From Comamonadaceae bacterium CG12_big_fil_rev_8_21_14_0_65_59_15 (lineage in GTDB: Bacteria; Pseudomonadota; Gammaproteobacteria; Burkholderiales; Burkholderiaceae_C), in contig PCUV01000032.1 of NCBI GenBank assembly GCA_002786915.1, positions 130,934-194,933 of the forward strand: a stretch of DNA of 64,000 nt. Direction: 5' to 3'. The notes beneath the pieces are model-generated. The model was not told where the DNA came from and made no database searches. It was given only the letters and a program-made list of their open reading frames with translations. Each line of letters begins with the position of its first letter. Position 1 is the first letter of the stretch. Positions 8,349 to 17,233 of this stretch are shown one piece after another. A program made the translations under genes and the position numbers.

Positions 8349-9923
8349 TCAGGCGTGCACCGTAACCGCATGCATTTGAAACTCGTTTTGATAGCGTCCT
8401 GTGCCCAGACTACCGGGGCCCAGGCGGGCAAACTTGATCATCAGGAACATCTCCACCACCAGCAGAACAGTATAAAAACCGATGAAGCCTGCGAGCGAGC
8501 CGTACAGGCTGGCCACACTGAGCGTTGACACCGACATGTGCGTGGGCAACACGCCGTAAATGGTCCAGGGTTGACGCCCATACTCGGCCACAAACCAGCC
8601 CAGCTCGCAGGCCAGCCAGGGCACGGGCAGCATCCAAAGCGCCGACTTGAGCAGCCAGGGCTTTTGCTCGAACGTGTTCTTGAGCGTGTTGTAGAAAGCC
8701 AGACCAAAAAGCAGCAGCATGGCAAAACCCATGCCCACCATCAGGCGAAAGCCCCAGAACATGGGCACCACGCGCGGCACTGTGTCGTTGACGGCTTGCT
8801 CAATGATCTCGGGGGTGGCCTGGTTCACGTCCAGCACGTATTTGCGCAGCAGCAGCCCAAAACCGAGGTCGTTCTTGTATTTTTCGAATTTTTCCTTGGC
8901 TGCAACATCGCCCCGATCGGCGCGCAAGGCCTCCAAAGCACCCACAGCCTGAATGCCACTCACAATGCGTTCCCGATTTTTCGCCTTGATCTCGTGGATG
9001 CCGGGAATTTCCTTGGTCAGCGAACGCGTGCCGATGATGCCCATAACCCAAGGCACTTCCACTTCCCAGTCGTTCTTCTGCTCGGCCTCGTTGATCCCCG
9101 CCAGCAGCGTCAGCCCGGCGGGTGCGGGTTTGGTCTCCCACATGGCTTCCATGGCGGCCAGCTTGGTCTGCTGCGCTTCACCCACGGTGTAGCCAGACTC
9201 GTCGCCCAGCACAATCACTGAGCAGACACTGGCCAACCCAAAGGCGGCCGCCACCCGGAAACTGCGCTTGGCGAACTCGATATCACGCCCCTTCAGGAGG
9301 TACCAGCTCGAAATCGACAAAACAAACATCGCACCAGTCACGTACCCGGCTGAAACCGTATGGACAAATTTGGCTTGCGCATCGGGGTTGAAGAGCACGG
9401 CCCAGAAGTCGGTCATTTCCATGCGCATGGTCTGGTAGCTGAATTCCGAGCCCACCGGGTTTTGCATCCAGCCGTTGGCAATCAAAATCCACAGCGCTGA
9501 CAGATTGGTGCCCAGCGCCATCAGCATGGTCACCATCAGGTGCTGGCGTTTGGACAGCCGGTCCCAGCCGAAGAAAAACAGGCCAATCATGGTGGATTCC
9601 AGAAAAAACGCCATCAGCCCTTCAATGGCCAGCGGTGCGCCAAAGATGTCACCCACGTAATGTGAGTAATAGGCCCAGTTGGTGCCAAACTGGAACTCCA
9701 TGGTGATGCCGGTCGTCACCCCCAGGGCGAAGTTGATGCCGAACAACTTGCCCCAGAAGCGGGTCATGTCTTTCCAGACCACGTTGCCGGTCATCACATA
9801 GACGCTCTCCATGATGACCAGCATCCACACCATACCAATGGTGAGTGGCACAAAAAGAAAGTGATACAGCGCTGTGGCAGCGAACTGCAAGCGCGACAAA
9901 TCCACCAATTCATTGGAAATCAA
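8349..9923 (-). CDS. cydA: Cytochrome bd ubiquinol oxidase subunit I
   Basis: A 524-residue heme-carrying subunit. His 21 in [11 protein letters not shown] is the heme b595 ligand position, the central His in [12 protein letters not shown] and the Met in [11 protein letters not shown] fit the b558 ligands, and GRQPW in the quinol-site region is present. The long periplasmic loop after [11 protein letters not shown] makes this the long Q-loop (CydA) class rather than the short-loop CIO class. Translation starts at TTG (9923) behind a strong AAGGAG at a seven-base spacing. The start overlaps the cydP stop (TTGA). Confidence 0.96.
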   Translation of the reverse strand: MISNELVDLSRLQFAATALYHFLFVPLTIGMVWMLVIMESVYVMTGNVVWKDMTRFWGKLFGINFALGVTTGITMEFQFGTNWAYYSHYVGDIFGAPLAIEGLMAFFLESTMIGLFFFGWDRLSKRQHLMVTMLMALGTNLSALWILIANGWMQNPVGSEFSYQTMRMEMTDFWAVLFNPDAQAKFVHTVSAGYVTGAMFVLSISSWYLLKGRDIEFAKRSFRVAAAFGLASVCSVIVLGDESGYTVGEAQQTKLAAMEAMWETKPAPAGLTLLAGINEAEQKNDWEVEVPWVMGIIGTRSLTKEIPGIHEIKAKNRERIVSGIQAVGALEALRADRGDVAAKEKFEKYKNDLGFGLLLRKYVLDVNQATPEIIEQAVNDTVPRVVPMFWGFRLMVGMGFAMLLLFGLAFYNTLKNTFEQKPWLLKSALWMLPVPWLACELGWFVAEYGRQPWTIYGVLPTHMSVSTLSVASLYGSLAGFIGFYTVLLVVEMFLMIKFARLGPGSLGTGRYQNEFQMHAVTVHA

Positions 9924-10105
9924 GGCTGTTCTCCTTTGTTGCCCGAGGTACCGCTTGTCGAAAGAAACTGGTCTGACACCAGATTGGCATCCACTGCCAC
10001 GCGCTGATCATGAAAAAACGCCCACCACAAGCCGGTCAATACGACGAGCTTGACCAGCAGCACCCAGGCCAGCTTGTGGATGAGATTTTTTTGTGGCAGC
10101 GTCAT
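9920..10105 (-). CDS. cydP: Cytochrome bd-associated small protein CydP
   Basis: A 61-residue protein with one membrane helix (about 13-31, [20 protein letters not shown]) followed by [17 protein letters not shown]. It matches the CydP-type small putative oxidase subunit found directly upstream of cydAB in many proteobacteria (the W-W-x-F-F-x-D-x-R-V-x-V-D pattern). It is the first gene of the cyd operon and overlaps cydA by four bases. A sigma-54 promoter ends about 30 bp upstream. Its role is probably in oxidase assembly or stability; this is inference. Confidence 0.82.
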   Translation of the reverse strand: MTLPQKNLIHKLAWVLLVKLVVLTGLWWAFFHDQRVAVDANLVSDQFLSTSGTSGNKGEQP

Positions 10106-10135
10106 GGCAGTTAAGTGTTTTACACGACCCTATAG

Positions 10136-10150
10136 TCAATAAGCGTGCCA
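10136..10150 (-). promoter_or_regulatory. Sigma-54 (-24/-12) promoter of the cyd operon
   Basis: Read on the minus strand the sequence is TGGCACG-CTTA-TTGA. It matches the consensus TGGCACG-N4-TTGC at every defined base except the last C. A start site near 10124 would leave a leader of about 20 bases before the cydP ATG. The divergent gene encodes a sigma-54 activator, which supports the call. Confidence 0.72.
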
Positions 10151-10179
10151 CTTTCCATGGGTTGAAATATCTTCATATT

Positions 10180-10192
10180 TTTCAATAAGTTA
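10180..10192 (+). promoter_or_regulatory. IHF-like binding site between enhancer and promoter
   Basis: TTTCAATAAGTTA differs from the IHF consensus WATCAANNNNTTR at one position (T for A). It sits in a very AT-rich stretch between the sigma-54 promoter (10136-10150) and the upstream palindrome (10236-10253), where a DNA bend would be needed. Confidence 0.4.
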
Positions 10193-10235
10193 TGATTTTT
10201 TAAGATTCATTAAGAAAACCATGACTCACCATGTT

Positions 10236-10253
10236 TATGTCATTTATGACATA
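10236..10253. promoter_or_regulatory. Perfect palindrome, candidate enhancer site for the divergent activator
   Basis: TATGTCATTTATGACATA has 7-bp perfect arms around a TTTA centre. It lies about 110-130 bp upstream of the predicted cyd start site and 64 bp before the activator gene, a usual position for a bacterial enhancer-binding protein. Confidence 0.5.
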
Positions 10254-10259
10254 GTGGCA

Positions 10260-10281
10260 GTCAGTCTTCTGGCATACTGAC
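10260..10281. repeat. Second inverted repeat in the cyd/activator intergenic region
   Basis: GTCAGT and ACTGAC arms are separated by 10 bases, ending about 35 bp before the activator start codon. It may be an operator for the regulator gene or an RNA hairpin in its leader; nothing in the sequence decides between these. Confidence 0.35.
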
Positions 10282-10316
10282 AGCATAAAAATGACCCGAA
10301 ATCCCTGCAATTCACC

Positions 10317-11666
10317 ATGAAGCTTTTGCCCGAACTCACCTCTTTTCTGGAGGGGTTGGTTGAACCTCACATCCTGCTGGATACCAACTACCGCGTACTG
10401 GCCGCCAATCTGGCCTACCGCAGCCAGTTCAGTCCCCAGCACAGCGTGGTTGGGCGCACGTGTTTCGAGGTCTCGCACCATTTCACCGTGCCCTGCGACC
10501 AGGCTGGTGAATCCTGCCCACTGGTCAAGGCGCGTGAATCAAGACAGCGCGAGCGCGTGATGCACCTGCACCACACGGCACGCGGAGAGGAATACGTTGA
10601 CATTGAACTGGCGCCCGTGCTCAACGCGCAAGGTGAGCAGGCCTACTTCATCGAAAAGATGCAAAAGCTCAGGGTTGAGCAAAGTCAGGCGGACGTCCAC
10701 GGTCTGATCGGTCGCGCCCCCGCTTTTCAGGACATGCTGGCGCTGGTGTCGCGCGTGGCACCGTCCAACGCCACGGTGCTGCTGCTGGGCGAGTCGGGCA
10801 CAGGCAAGGAACTGGTCGCCCGCGCGGTGCATGCGGCCAGCACACGCGCCAACCATGCGCTGGTGCCAGTGGATTGTTCCAGCCTGAGCGATAACCTGTT
10901 CGAATCCGAATTGTTCGGGCACGAGCGCGGCGCGTTCACCGGAGCCACCAGCAGCAAAGCCGCTCTGGTGGAAGCCGCCAGCGGCGGCACGCTTTTTCTG
11001 GACGAAGTGGGCGACATCCCACTCACGATGCAGGTCAAATTACTGCGCTTGCTTGAAACCGGCACCTACCGGCGGGTTGGCAGCACCGAACTGCGCCACG
11101 CGGACATCCGCGTCGTGTCGGCGACCCATCGTGATCTGGTTCAGATGGTGAGCCAGGGGCGGTTCCGTGAGGACCTGTACTACCGCCTGAGCACCTTCCC
11201 GATCCGGCTGCCGGCCCTGCGCGAACGCCTGTCCGACTTGGCCCCACTGGCCCAGGCGCTACTGGAGCGCGTGGCCCCCCAGCGCCGCCTGCAACTCAGC
11301 GACGCGGCGCTGGCACGTCTTGAACAGTACGACTACCCCGGTAACGTGCGCGAACTGCGCAATCTGCTGGAACGATCTGCCTTGTTGTGCGACGGCGATA
11401 CGCTGCAGCCCAGTCACATCGACCAGGCACTGCGCTTTGGTGGCGGCCCGCAACGCGCTGACGCATTCAATCACGGGCATGCACCAACACCCGTCAGCCA
11501 AACGCTCAGATCGCACGCGCACGCGACCCTGCAGGCGCTGCTTGATCAGCACACCGGCAGCCGCGCCGAACTGGCGGCAAAACTCGGGATCAGTGAGCGC
11601 TCGCTGTACAGAAAACTGCGCGCTTTGCAGGCGGGCGAGACTCAGGGCGCAATCAGCTCGGCATAG
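10317..11666 (+). CDS. Sigma-54-dependent transcriptional activator with N-terminal PAS domain
   Basis: A 449-residue bacterial enhancer-binding protein. Residues 1-115 form a PAS sensor with a Cys/His set (Cys 49, His 54-55, Cys 60, Cys 67), which could bind a metal or respond to redox. The AAA+ domain has Walker A GESGTGKE at 158-165, the sigma-54-contacting GAFTGA at 205-210, and Walker B GTLFLDE near 225. A Fis-type helix-turn-helix ([20 protein letters not shown]) closes the protein. It is divergent from cydP-cydA-cydB-cydX-ybgE, whose promoter is of the sigma-54 type, so it probably activates cytochrome bd expression. The N-terminus is not a GAF domain, so it is not a standard NorR. Its 3' end overlaps sbcB by 25 bp on the opposite strand. 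Confidence 0.85.
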   Translation: MKLLPELTSFLEGLVEPHILLDTNYRVLAANLAYRSQFSPQHSVVGRTCFEVSHHFTVPCDQAGESCPLVKARESRQRERVMHLHHTARGEEYVDIELAPVLNAQGEQAYFIEKMQKLRVEQSQADVHGLIGRAPAFQDMLALVSRVAPSNATVLLLGESGTGKELVARAVHAASTRANHALVPVDCSSLSDNLFESELFGHERGAFTGATSSKAALVEAASGGTLFLDEVGDIPLTMQVKLLRLLETGTYRRVGSTELRHADIRVVSATHRDLVQMVSQGRFREDLYYRLSTFPIRLPALRERLSDLAPLAQALLERVAPQRRLQLSDAALARLEQYDYPGNVRELRNLLERSALLCDGDTLQPSHIDQALRFGGGPQRADAFNHGHAPTPVSQTLRSHAHATLQALLDQHTGSRAELAAKLGISERSLYRKLRALQAGETQGAISSA

Positions 11667-13072
11667 TCGTACAGCGCACCCAGCAGTGCTTCGCCGCGCT
11701 CGTCGGTGCTTTCCGCCAGTTTGTCCATCCGGTCAAAAAGCACAGGCAAAGTCAATGCGCCACCCTCGCCCGCCAGCAGCTTCGCGCTGCGGTGCGCGCG
11801 CCAGCGCGCCTGCTCCTCGGCAGACAAGGTGTGCGCAAAATTGCGCGCCCGGTAGCGCCACCACAACTCGGGCAGACGCGCATCGTCAAACGCCGGCCGC
11901 GCTGCGGCCATGTCTTGCGGCGGCAGCTGGCGCAACTCGTTGAGTCGGCGCCTGTCCGCGTTACCCACAAAACCACCGTACAAGTCTTCGTCCACATCCA
12001 CCGGGGCACTTTCGTCACGCTTGAACACCTCAGCCCAGATCGCGCTCATGTCGGGCAAATCGCGGGCCACTGCCGCGTGCGCCAGTTGCGCGCTCAGGTC
12101 GATCCCCCAGCGCTGCGCCATCGTCGCATCCAGCACCTTCAGGTTGCTCATCACCATGGGCGACTTGTTCAGATGCACCGACTTGATGGGCAAACGGGTC
12201 ACACCCTCGGGCAATTCGCTGGCGCGGGTAAACAGGCGCTGGCGGATGCGCGCCGCGTCCAGATCGGCCAGCTCGGCGGGGTGCTGCGCCAGGTCCCAGG
12301 CCAGCAACTCGTTTTTATTGCCAGGGTGCATCGCCAGCGGCCACATCAGTGCCAGGCAACCCCGCTCGGGGGCAAACATGCCAGAAATATGCCAAAACGG
12401 CCTCGCACTGGCCTGCGTGGCAGGCAGCCCCAACTCGGCCAGCACACGGTCTTTTTTGTGCAGGCCAAAACAGAAATCAAACAGCCGGGGCTGCGCTGTT
12501 TTGACCAGGCGCGCCAGCGCAATGGTGGCGCGCACGTCGCTTAAAGCGTCGTGCGCTGATTCGTGTGCCAGACCATTGGCCGCGGTCAGGTCGGTCAGCT
12601 TGAAACTGGGCCGCCCCTCGGCGTTGCGCGGCCACTCGATGCCCTGCGGGCGCAGCGCATACGCCGTGCGCACCACGTCGAGCAGGTCCCAGCGGCCGCA
12701 TTCGTTTTGCCACTCGCGCGCATACGGGTCGATCAAATTGCGCCAGAACATAAAGCGCGTGATCTCGTCGTCAAAGCGGATCGTGTTGTAGCCCACACCC
12801 ACCGTGCCTGGCCAGGCCAGCAGTTGCTCGATCTGCGCCGCAAACTGGTACTCAGGTATGCCTTTTTGCAGACATTCCTGCGGCGTGATGCCGGTGATCA
12901 GGCACGCTTCGGGTTCCGGCAAAAAGTCGTTGGCGGGCTGGCAATACAGCATCACCGGGTCGCCCAGCTCGTTCAGATCAGCGTCGGTGCGAATGGCCGC
13001 AAACTGTGCCGGGCGGCTGCTGCGCGTGTTGGCGCCAAAGGTTTCGTAGTCGTGCCAGAGAAAGGTGTGCAT
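11642..13072 (-). CDS. sbcB: Exodeoxyribonuclease I
   Basis: A 476-residue 3'-to-5' single-strand DNA exonuclease used in recombination and mismatch repair. It has the DEDDh nuclease motifs: [10 protein letters not shown] at the N-terminus (Asp 8, Glu 10), [15 protein letters not shown], and [16 protein letters not shown]. The SH3-like and helical C-terminal parts typical of ExoI follow. The length matches E. coli SbcB (475). The ATG at 13072 is preferred to a TTG at 13099, which would add nine non-conserved residues. It is separated from relA by a palindromic repeat. Confidence 0.95.
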   Translation of the reverse strand: MHTFLWHDYETFGANTRSSRPAQFAAIRTDADLNELGDPVMLYCQPANDFLPEPEACLITGITPQECLQKGIPEYQFAAQIEQLLAWPGTVGVGYNTIRFDDEITRFMFWRNLIDPYAREWQNECGRWDLLDVVRTAYALRPQGIEWPRNAEGRPSFKLTDLTAANGLAHESAHDALSDVRATIALARLVKTAQPRLFDFCFGLHKKDRVLAELGLPATQASARPFWHISGMFAPERGCLALMWPLAMHPGNKNELLAWDLAQHPAELADLDAARIRQRLFTRASELPEGVTRLPIKSVHLNKSPMVMSNLKVLDATMAQRWGIDLSAQLAHAAVARDLPDMSAIWAEVFKRDESAPVDVDEDLYGGFVGNADRRRLNELRQLPPQDMAAARPAFDDARLPELWWRYRARNFAHTLSAEEQARWRAHRSAKLLAGEGGALTLPVLFDRMDKLAESTDERGEALLGALYDYAELIAP

Positions 13073-13097
13073 GAAAGGGCGACTTAATTGATACAAC

Positions 13098-13142
13098 AAT
13101 AATAGCTGCTAGCCCTTTTATCATAAGGGCTAGAGCACATTT
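13098..13142 (+). repeat. Palindromic dispersed repeat, intergenic copy (relA-sbcB)
   Basis: AATAGCTGCTAGCCCTT and CATAAGGGCTAGAGCAC form a perfect 9-bp stem (13109-13117 with 13125-13133) around a 7-base loop. It lies directly after the relA stop, so it may also end or stabilise relA mRNA. It shares AATAGCTGCT and AAGGG-TAGAGCAC with the copy at 50577-50632. Confidence 0.75.
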
Positions 13143-15377
13143 TTACTTGCGACGCGCGGTGCGCACCCCGGGCAGTTCCTGCACCAGTGCCAATACCTTG
13201 TGCAGCCCTGCGGCATCCGTCACCTCAACCGTGAACGTCATCCAGGCAATGCCCTTGATCGATTGCGTCTGCACCCCGGTCACATTCATCTTTTCTTTGG
13301 TAAACACCTCTGAAATGTCGCGCAACAGCCCCTGGCGGTCTTGCGCGGTAATGGCCACGTCCACCGGATAGACCGAACTACCGGCGGCCTGCCCCAGGCC
13401 CCATTCGACGTCGATCAGGCGCTCGCCATTTTTGGCCACCATTTCAGCCAGGTTGGGACAGTCCTTGCGGTGCACGCTGACACCCTTGCCGCGCGTGACA
13501 AAGCCCACAATGGCGTCGGGCGGGGCCGGTTTGCAGCAGCGCGCCATTTGCGTCATGAGCGAATCAACGCCTACCACCAGCAAGCCGCCCTTGGCGGGGT
13601 TCTCCGCAGCACGGGACTTGCGCAGCACGGGTGCGTCTGTGTCGAACTGCGGGGCTTCGGCCGGGCGCAAGACCTGTTCGATTTGACGCAGCGAAAACTC
13701 GTCCTTACCCACGTCTTCAAACAGCGCGTTGGCGTTGTCAAACCCCAGTTGCAGCGCCAGGTCGTCGAGCTTCACCGAGGTCTTGCCTTCGCGTTGCAGC
13801 AACTTTTCAACCGCCTCACGCCCTTTGGCGATGGTTTCGGACAAGGCCTGCGCGTTGAACCAGGCGCGCACCTTGGTTCTGGCACGGTGGCTGGCCAGAT
13901 AGCCCAGCTCCGTATTGAGCCAGTCGCGCGACGGCCCGCCCTCTTTGACGGCATTGACTTCCACCGTCTGGCCGTTTTTCAGGGCCGTGTTGAGCGGCAC
14001 CATGACGCCATCGACGCGTGCGCCACGACAGCGGTGGCCCAGGTCGGTGTGCAACGTGTAGGCAAAGTCCACCGGCGTGGCACCCTGGGGCAATTCCACA
14101 ATCGACGCGTCGGGTGTGAGCACATAAATGCGGTCGTCCAGCAGTTGCTGCTGTGTCTGCACGCCCGACAGGTCGCGCTCCCACGCCAGCAACTGGCGCA
14201 ACACCGCAATCTTGGCGTCATAAGCACCGGTGGCGGACACCCCGGCGTAGCCCTTGGTGCCGGCTTCCTTGTAGGCCCAGTGAGCCGCCACGCCGGTTTC
14301 GGCGTGTTCGTGCATCGCCTGCGTGCGAATCTGGATCTCGGTCGGTTTGCCAGCCGCGTCGCGCACCACGGTGTGCAAGGACTGGTAGCCGTTGACCTTG
14401 GGCTTGGCAATGTAGTCGTCAAATTCTTCCGCCAGCGGCGTGAAATGGTTGTGTACCCAACTCAGGGCCGCATAGCACTCGGGCACGCTGGCCACCACCA
14501 CACGCAGCGCGCGGATGTCATACACCTGGTCAAAATCGAGCGACTTGCCGCGCATTTTCTTGACGATGCTGTAGATGTGTTTGGGACGGCCGCTGACGCT
14601 GGCGTCGATCCCGTTGGCGCGCAGATCCAGTTCCAGTTGCTCGCGCATCTGCTGCACCTGCGCCTCGCGTGCCAGGCGCGTGTCGTCCAGCAGCCGCGCC
14701 ACCTGACGGTAGGTGGCAGGCTCCAGAAACCTGAACGCCAGGTCTTCCATCTCCCACTTGATCTGCCAAATGCCCAGCCGGTTGGCCAACGGCGCAAACA
14801 CCTGCAAGGCTTCAGCGGCCAAGCCATCAGGCACCGGCGTTTTAACGGCGGCAAAGTAGCGCAACGTTTGCAGGCGCGAGGCCAGGCGCAGCATCACCAC
14901 CCGCAGGTCGCGCGAAAAAGCCAGCAGCATCTTGCGCACGTTTTCGGTTTGCAGCGCGGCGGCCTGTTGCGTTACGGGCGTTTCAGCCCGGGCGGCCGGC
15001 TTGGCCAGTCGCGCCTGACGCTGCACCCGCACCAGCTTGGTTGTTTCCATGGCCAACGCGGCAAAGTTGTCGCCAAACGCCTTGGCGATCACCTCCTGGG
15101 GCTTGTTCAGGTGATCACACGCATAAACCAGGTAACTGGCGGCCTGCATGGCCTGCGAACCACCAATGCCACGCAAGATGGCAGCGACCGCATCCGCGTG
15201 CGCCAGGATGTTTTCACCCGTGTCGAGCGTTTCGCACGCCAGCAAGGGCTCGGCAAAAGCGCGCGCGCGCGCCAACGCCTGTGCCTGATCGGGCAAGCCC
15301 TGCCCGGTGGCCTGCATCACAGGCAGAGCATGGCCTTCAGGCGGCGCCGGGGCGTCGGTTTTCAAGCGGCTTTTCAT
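13143..15377 (-). CDS. relA: GTP pyrophosphokinase RelA (ppGpp synthetase I)
   Basis: A 744-residue stringent-response enzyme that transfers pyrophosphate from ATP to GTP/GDP on stalled ribosomes. The N-terminal hydrolase-like domain is degenerate: the HDxxED metal motif is lost (YACDHLNKPQE in that region), which separates RelA from SpoT. The synthetase domain (about 250-370) keeps DFDQVYDIRALRV, EFDDYIAKPK, VNGYQSLHT, EIQIRT and the RelA-type acidic EFDD. A TGS domain (DRIYVLTPDASIVELPQGAT), a zinc-finger-like Cys stretch (RCCKPAPPD) and a C-terminal ACT domain follow. The gene starts 11 bp after the upstream hydrolase stop. Confidence 0.95.
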   Translation of the reverse strand: MKSRLKTDAPAPPEGHALPVMQATGQGLPDQAQALARARAFAEPLLACETLDTGENILAHADAVAAILRGIGGSQAMQAASYLVYACDHLNKPQEVIAKAFGDNFAALAMETTKLVRVQRQARLAKPAARAETPVTQQAAALQTENVRKMLLAFSRDLRVVMLRLASRLQTLRYFAAVKTPVPDGLAAEALQVFAPLANRLGIWQIKWEMEDLAFRFLEPATYRQVARLLDDTRLAREAQVQQMREQLELDLRANGIDASVSGRPKHIYSIVKKMRGKSLDFDQVYDIRALRVVVASVPECYAALSWVHNHFTPLAEEFDDYIAKPKVNGYQSLHTVVRDAAGKPTEIQIRTQAMHEHAETGVAAHWAYKEAGTKGYAGVSATGAYDAKIAVLRQLLAWERDLSGVQTQQQLLDDRIYVLTPDASIVELPQGATPVDFAYTLHTDLGHRCRGARVDGVMVPLNTALKNGQTVEVNAVKEGGPSRDWLNTELGYLASHRARTKVRAWFNAQALSETIAKGREAVEKLLQREGKTSVKLDDLALQLGFDNANALFEDVGKDEFSLRQIEQVLRPAEAPQFDTDAPVLRKSRAAENPAKGGLLVVGVDSLMTQMARCCKPAPPDAIVGFVTRGKGVSVHRKDCPNLAEMVAKNGERLIDVEWGLGQAAGSSVYPVDVAITAQDRQGLLRDISEVFTKEKMNVTGVQTQSIKGIAWMTFTVEVTDAAGLHKVLALVQELPGVRTARRK

Positions 15378-15388
15378 TCAACCCAGAT

Positions 15389-16285
15389 TCAACGCAATAA
15401 AAAAGACAACACCGCTTGTACCTGGCCTGGCGCGACAAAGGTCGGGGCATGGCCGACACCGGCAAATTCCAACAATCGCGCCCTGGGGCCACGACGCGTC
15501 ATCGCATGGGCGGTCTGCAGCGACAAGAGGTCTGACTGCGCGCCACGCACCAGCAGCGTCTGCGCGCTGATCTGATCATACGCTTGCCAAAGCATCACCT
15601 CCCCCTGCGCCGCCGACTCGGGGGTGACCGCCTTGAACGGCTCGGCCAGCGCCGGGTCATAGCGCAGCGTGAAACGGCCCGACCCGTCGCCCAGCGGCTT
15701 GATCTGCGGGCGCGTCAACTCCAGCCATTGCTGCGGCGTGTGCGGCCCAAAGCTGCTGGCAATGGCCCACAGCGCGTCGGCGGCCTGCTGCTCGGTCGCA
15801 AACACGCCCACCTTGCCAAGATACTGGCCGATGCGCTGCAAGGCCTGCCACTGGATGCTTGGCCCCACGTCATTGAGCACCAGGCGCCGCACCCGGGCAT
15901 CCGCCGGCAAACCGGGCTGCCCCGCCAGCGCCAAACCGATCAGCCCGCCCATGCTGGTTCCCAGCCAATCCAGCGTGAACGGCCGCAAGTGGGCCAACAG
16001 CACCAGCATGTCGGCCGCATAGAAAGGTATCTGATAGCCCTGCGGGTCTTTCAGCCAGTCGCTCTGACCGCGCCCGACCACATCCGGGCAGACCACCTGC
16101 ATTGGATGATCGGCCGCCTCCAGTACAACCCGCGCCAGCGTGTCAAAGTCGCGCCCCTGTCGCGTCAGCCCGTGCACGCACAACAGCACGTGGCGCGCCT
16201 GCGCATCGCCCCACTGCCAGTACGCCATGCGGTGCCCACCCTGTGCATCGGGGCAGTGAATGAATTGAAGTGTTGGCTCGATCAT
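15389..16285 (-). CDS. Alpha/beta-fold hydrolase
   Basis: A 298-residue alpha/beta hydrolase. It has the oxyanion-hole motif VHGLTRQGRDFD near 38, the nucleophile elbow WLGTSMGG with Ser 111, and a late catalytic His in GVGHAPTF near 275. The substrate cannot be told from sequence; esterase or C-C hydrolase activity is possible. The ATG at 16285 starts MIEPTLQFIH; the frame is open further upstream but runs back into the bdhA gene on the other strand. relA follows after 11 bp, so the two may be co-transcribed. Confidence 0.8.
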   Translation of the reverse strand: MIEPTLQFIHCPDAQGGHRMAYWQWGDAQARHVLLCVHGLTRQGRDFDTLARVVLEAADHPMQVVCPDVVGRGQSDWLKDPQGYQIPFYAADMLVLLAHLRPFTLDWLGTSMGGLIGLALAGQPGLPADARVRRLVLNDVGPSIQWQALQRIGQYLGKVGVFATEQQAADALWAIASSFGPHTPQQWLELTRPQIKPLGDGSGRFTLRYDPALAEPFKAVTPESAAQGEVMLWQAYDQISAQTLLVRGAQSDLLSLQTAHAMTRRGPRARLLEFAGVGHAPTFVAPGQVQAVLSFLLR

Positions 16286-16396
16286 GATGCAAGGGGGTGT
16301 AAAACAATCCCGGATAATGACCACATCGTAAATCAAACCATTGGGTCGTCCGGGCATAACACCGGCACGACCTTTCATTTCATTGGAGAACGCAGC

Positions 16397-17167
16397 ATGC
16401 TCAAAGATAAAACAGCCTTGGTGACCGGATCGACCAGCGGTATTGGTCTGGGGATTGCCAAGGCGCTGGCCGCGCAAGGCGCCAATATCGTCATGAACGG
16501 CTTTGGTGATGTAGCTGGGCCACGTGCCGAAGTGGCAGCGTTGGGCGTGCAAACCGCCTACCACCCGGCCGACATGAGCAAGCCCGACGACATTGCCGCC
16601 ATGATGGCTTACGCGGCTGAGCAATTTGGCCGGGTGGACATCCTGGTCAACAACGCGGGTATCCAGCACGTGGCGCGGGTGGAAAACTTCTCCGTGGAGC
16701 GCTGGGACGCCATCGTGGCCATCAACCTGAGCAGCGCTTTTCACACCGCGCGCCTGGCGCTGCCCGCCATGCAGGCGGCGGGCTGGGGCCGCATCATCAA
16801 CGTCGCTTCGGTGCACGGGCTGGTCGCTTCAGTGGAAAAAGCTGCGTACATTGCCGCCAAGCACGGCATTGTGGGCCTCACCAAGGTGATTGCGCTGGAA
16901 AACGCCACCAGTGGCGTCACCTGCAATGCCATTTGTCCGGGCTGGGTACTCACGCCGCTGGTACAAAAACAGGTGGACGCCAAGGCCGCCGCGCTGGGCC
17001 TGTCCAACCAAGACGCCACCAAACTGCTGCTGGGTGAAAAAGAGCCATCGCTACAGTTCACCACACCCGAAGAACTGGGCGCACTGGCCGTGTTTTTCTG
17101 CTCGCCTGCGGGCAACAACGTGCGCGGCGTAGCCTGGAACATGGACGGTGGCTGGGCGGCCCAGTAG
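16397..17167 (+). CDS. bdhA: D-3-hydroxybutyrate dehydrogenase
   Basis: A 256-residue classical short-chain dehydrogenase that oxidises 3-hydroxybutyrate to acetoacetate, used when polyhydroxybutyrate is broken down. It has the nucleotide-binding GSTSGIG at 11-17, NNAG at 85-88, Asn 110, and the catalytic Ser 138, Tyr 151 and Lys 155 (YIAAK). CNAICPGWVLTPLVQKQ and the final GGWAAQ are typical of 3-hydroxybutyrate dehydrogenases. GGAG lies eight bases before the ATG. It is divergent from the hydrolase/relA pair; 111 bp between them must hold both promoters. Confidence 0.92.
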   Translation: MLKDKTALVTGSTSGIGLGIAKALAAQGANIVMNGFGDVAGPRAEVAALGVQTAYHPADMSKPDDIAAMMAYAAEQFGRVDILVNNAGIQHVARVENFSVERWDAIVAINLSSAFHTARLALPAMQAAGWGRIINVASVHGLVASVEKAAYIAAKHGIVGLTKVIALENATSGVTCNAICPGWVLTPLVQKQVDAKAAALGLSNQDATKLLLGEKEPSLQFTTPEELGALAVFFCSPAGNNVRGVAWNMDGGWAAQ

Positions 17168-17171
17168 CGCT

Positions 17172-17230
17172 TCAATTATAGTAGCTGCTCAGGCAGACCA
17201 GAAGAGGGATGGAGCCTAAAAAAGTATATC
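17172..17230 (+). repeat. Degenerate copy of the dispersed repeat after bdhA
   Basis: AATTATAGTAGCTGCTCA opens like the family copies (AATAGCTGCT), and GGATGGAGCC stands where they have GGGCTAGAGC, but the palindrome itself has decayed. It fills the space between the stop codons of bdhA and the convergent HDOD gene. Confidence 0.4.
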
Positions 17231-17233
17231 AAT

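Noticed and set aside
13341..15575. Long plus-strand open frame antisense to relA
   Set aside because: Its length comes from the codon bias of relA on the other strand. The translation is His/Gln/Arg-rich without domains, whereas the minus strand encodes full RelA.
16286..16816. N-terminal extension of the alpha/beta hydrolase on the minus strand
   Set aside because: The open frame continues under bdhA, but the fold starts at 16285 and the extension has no homology and lies opposite a clear gene.
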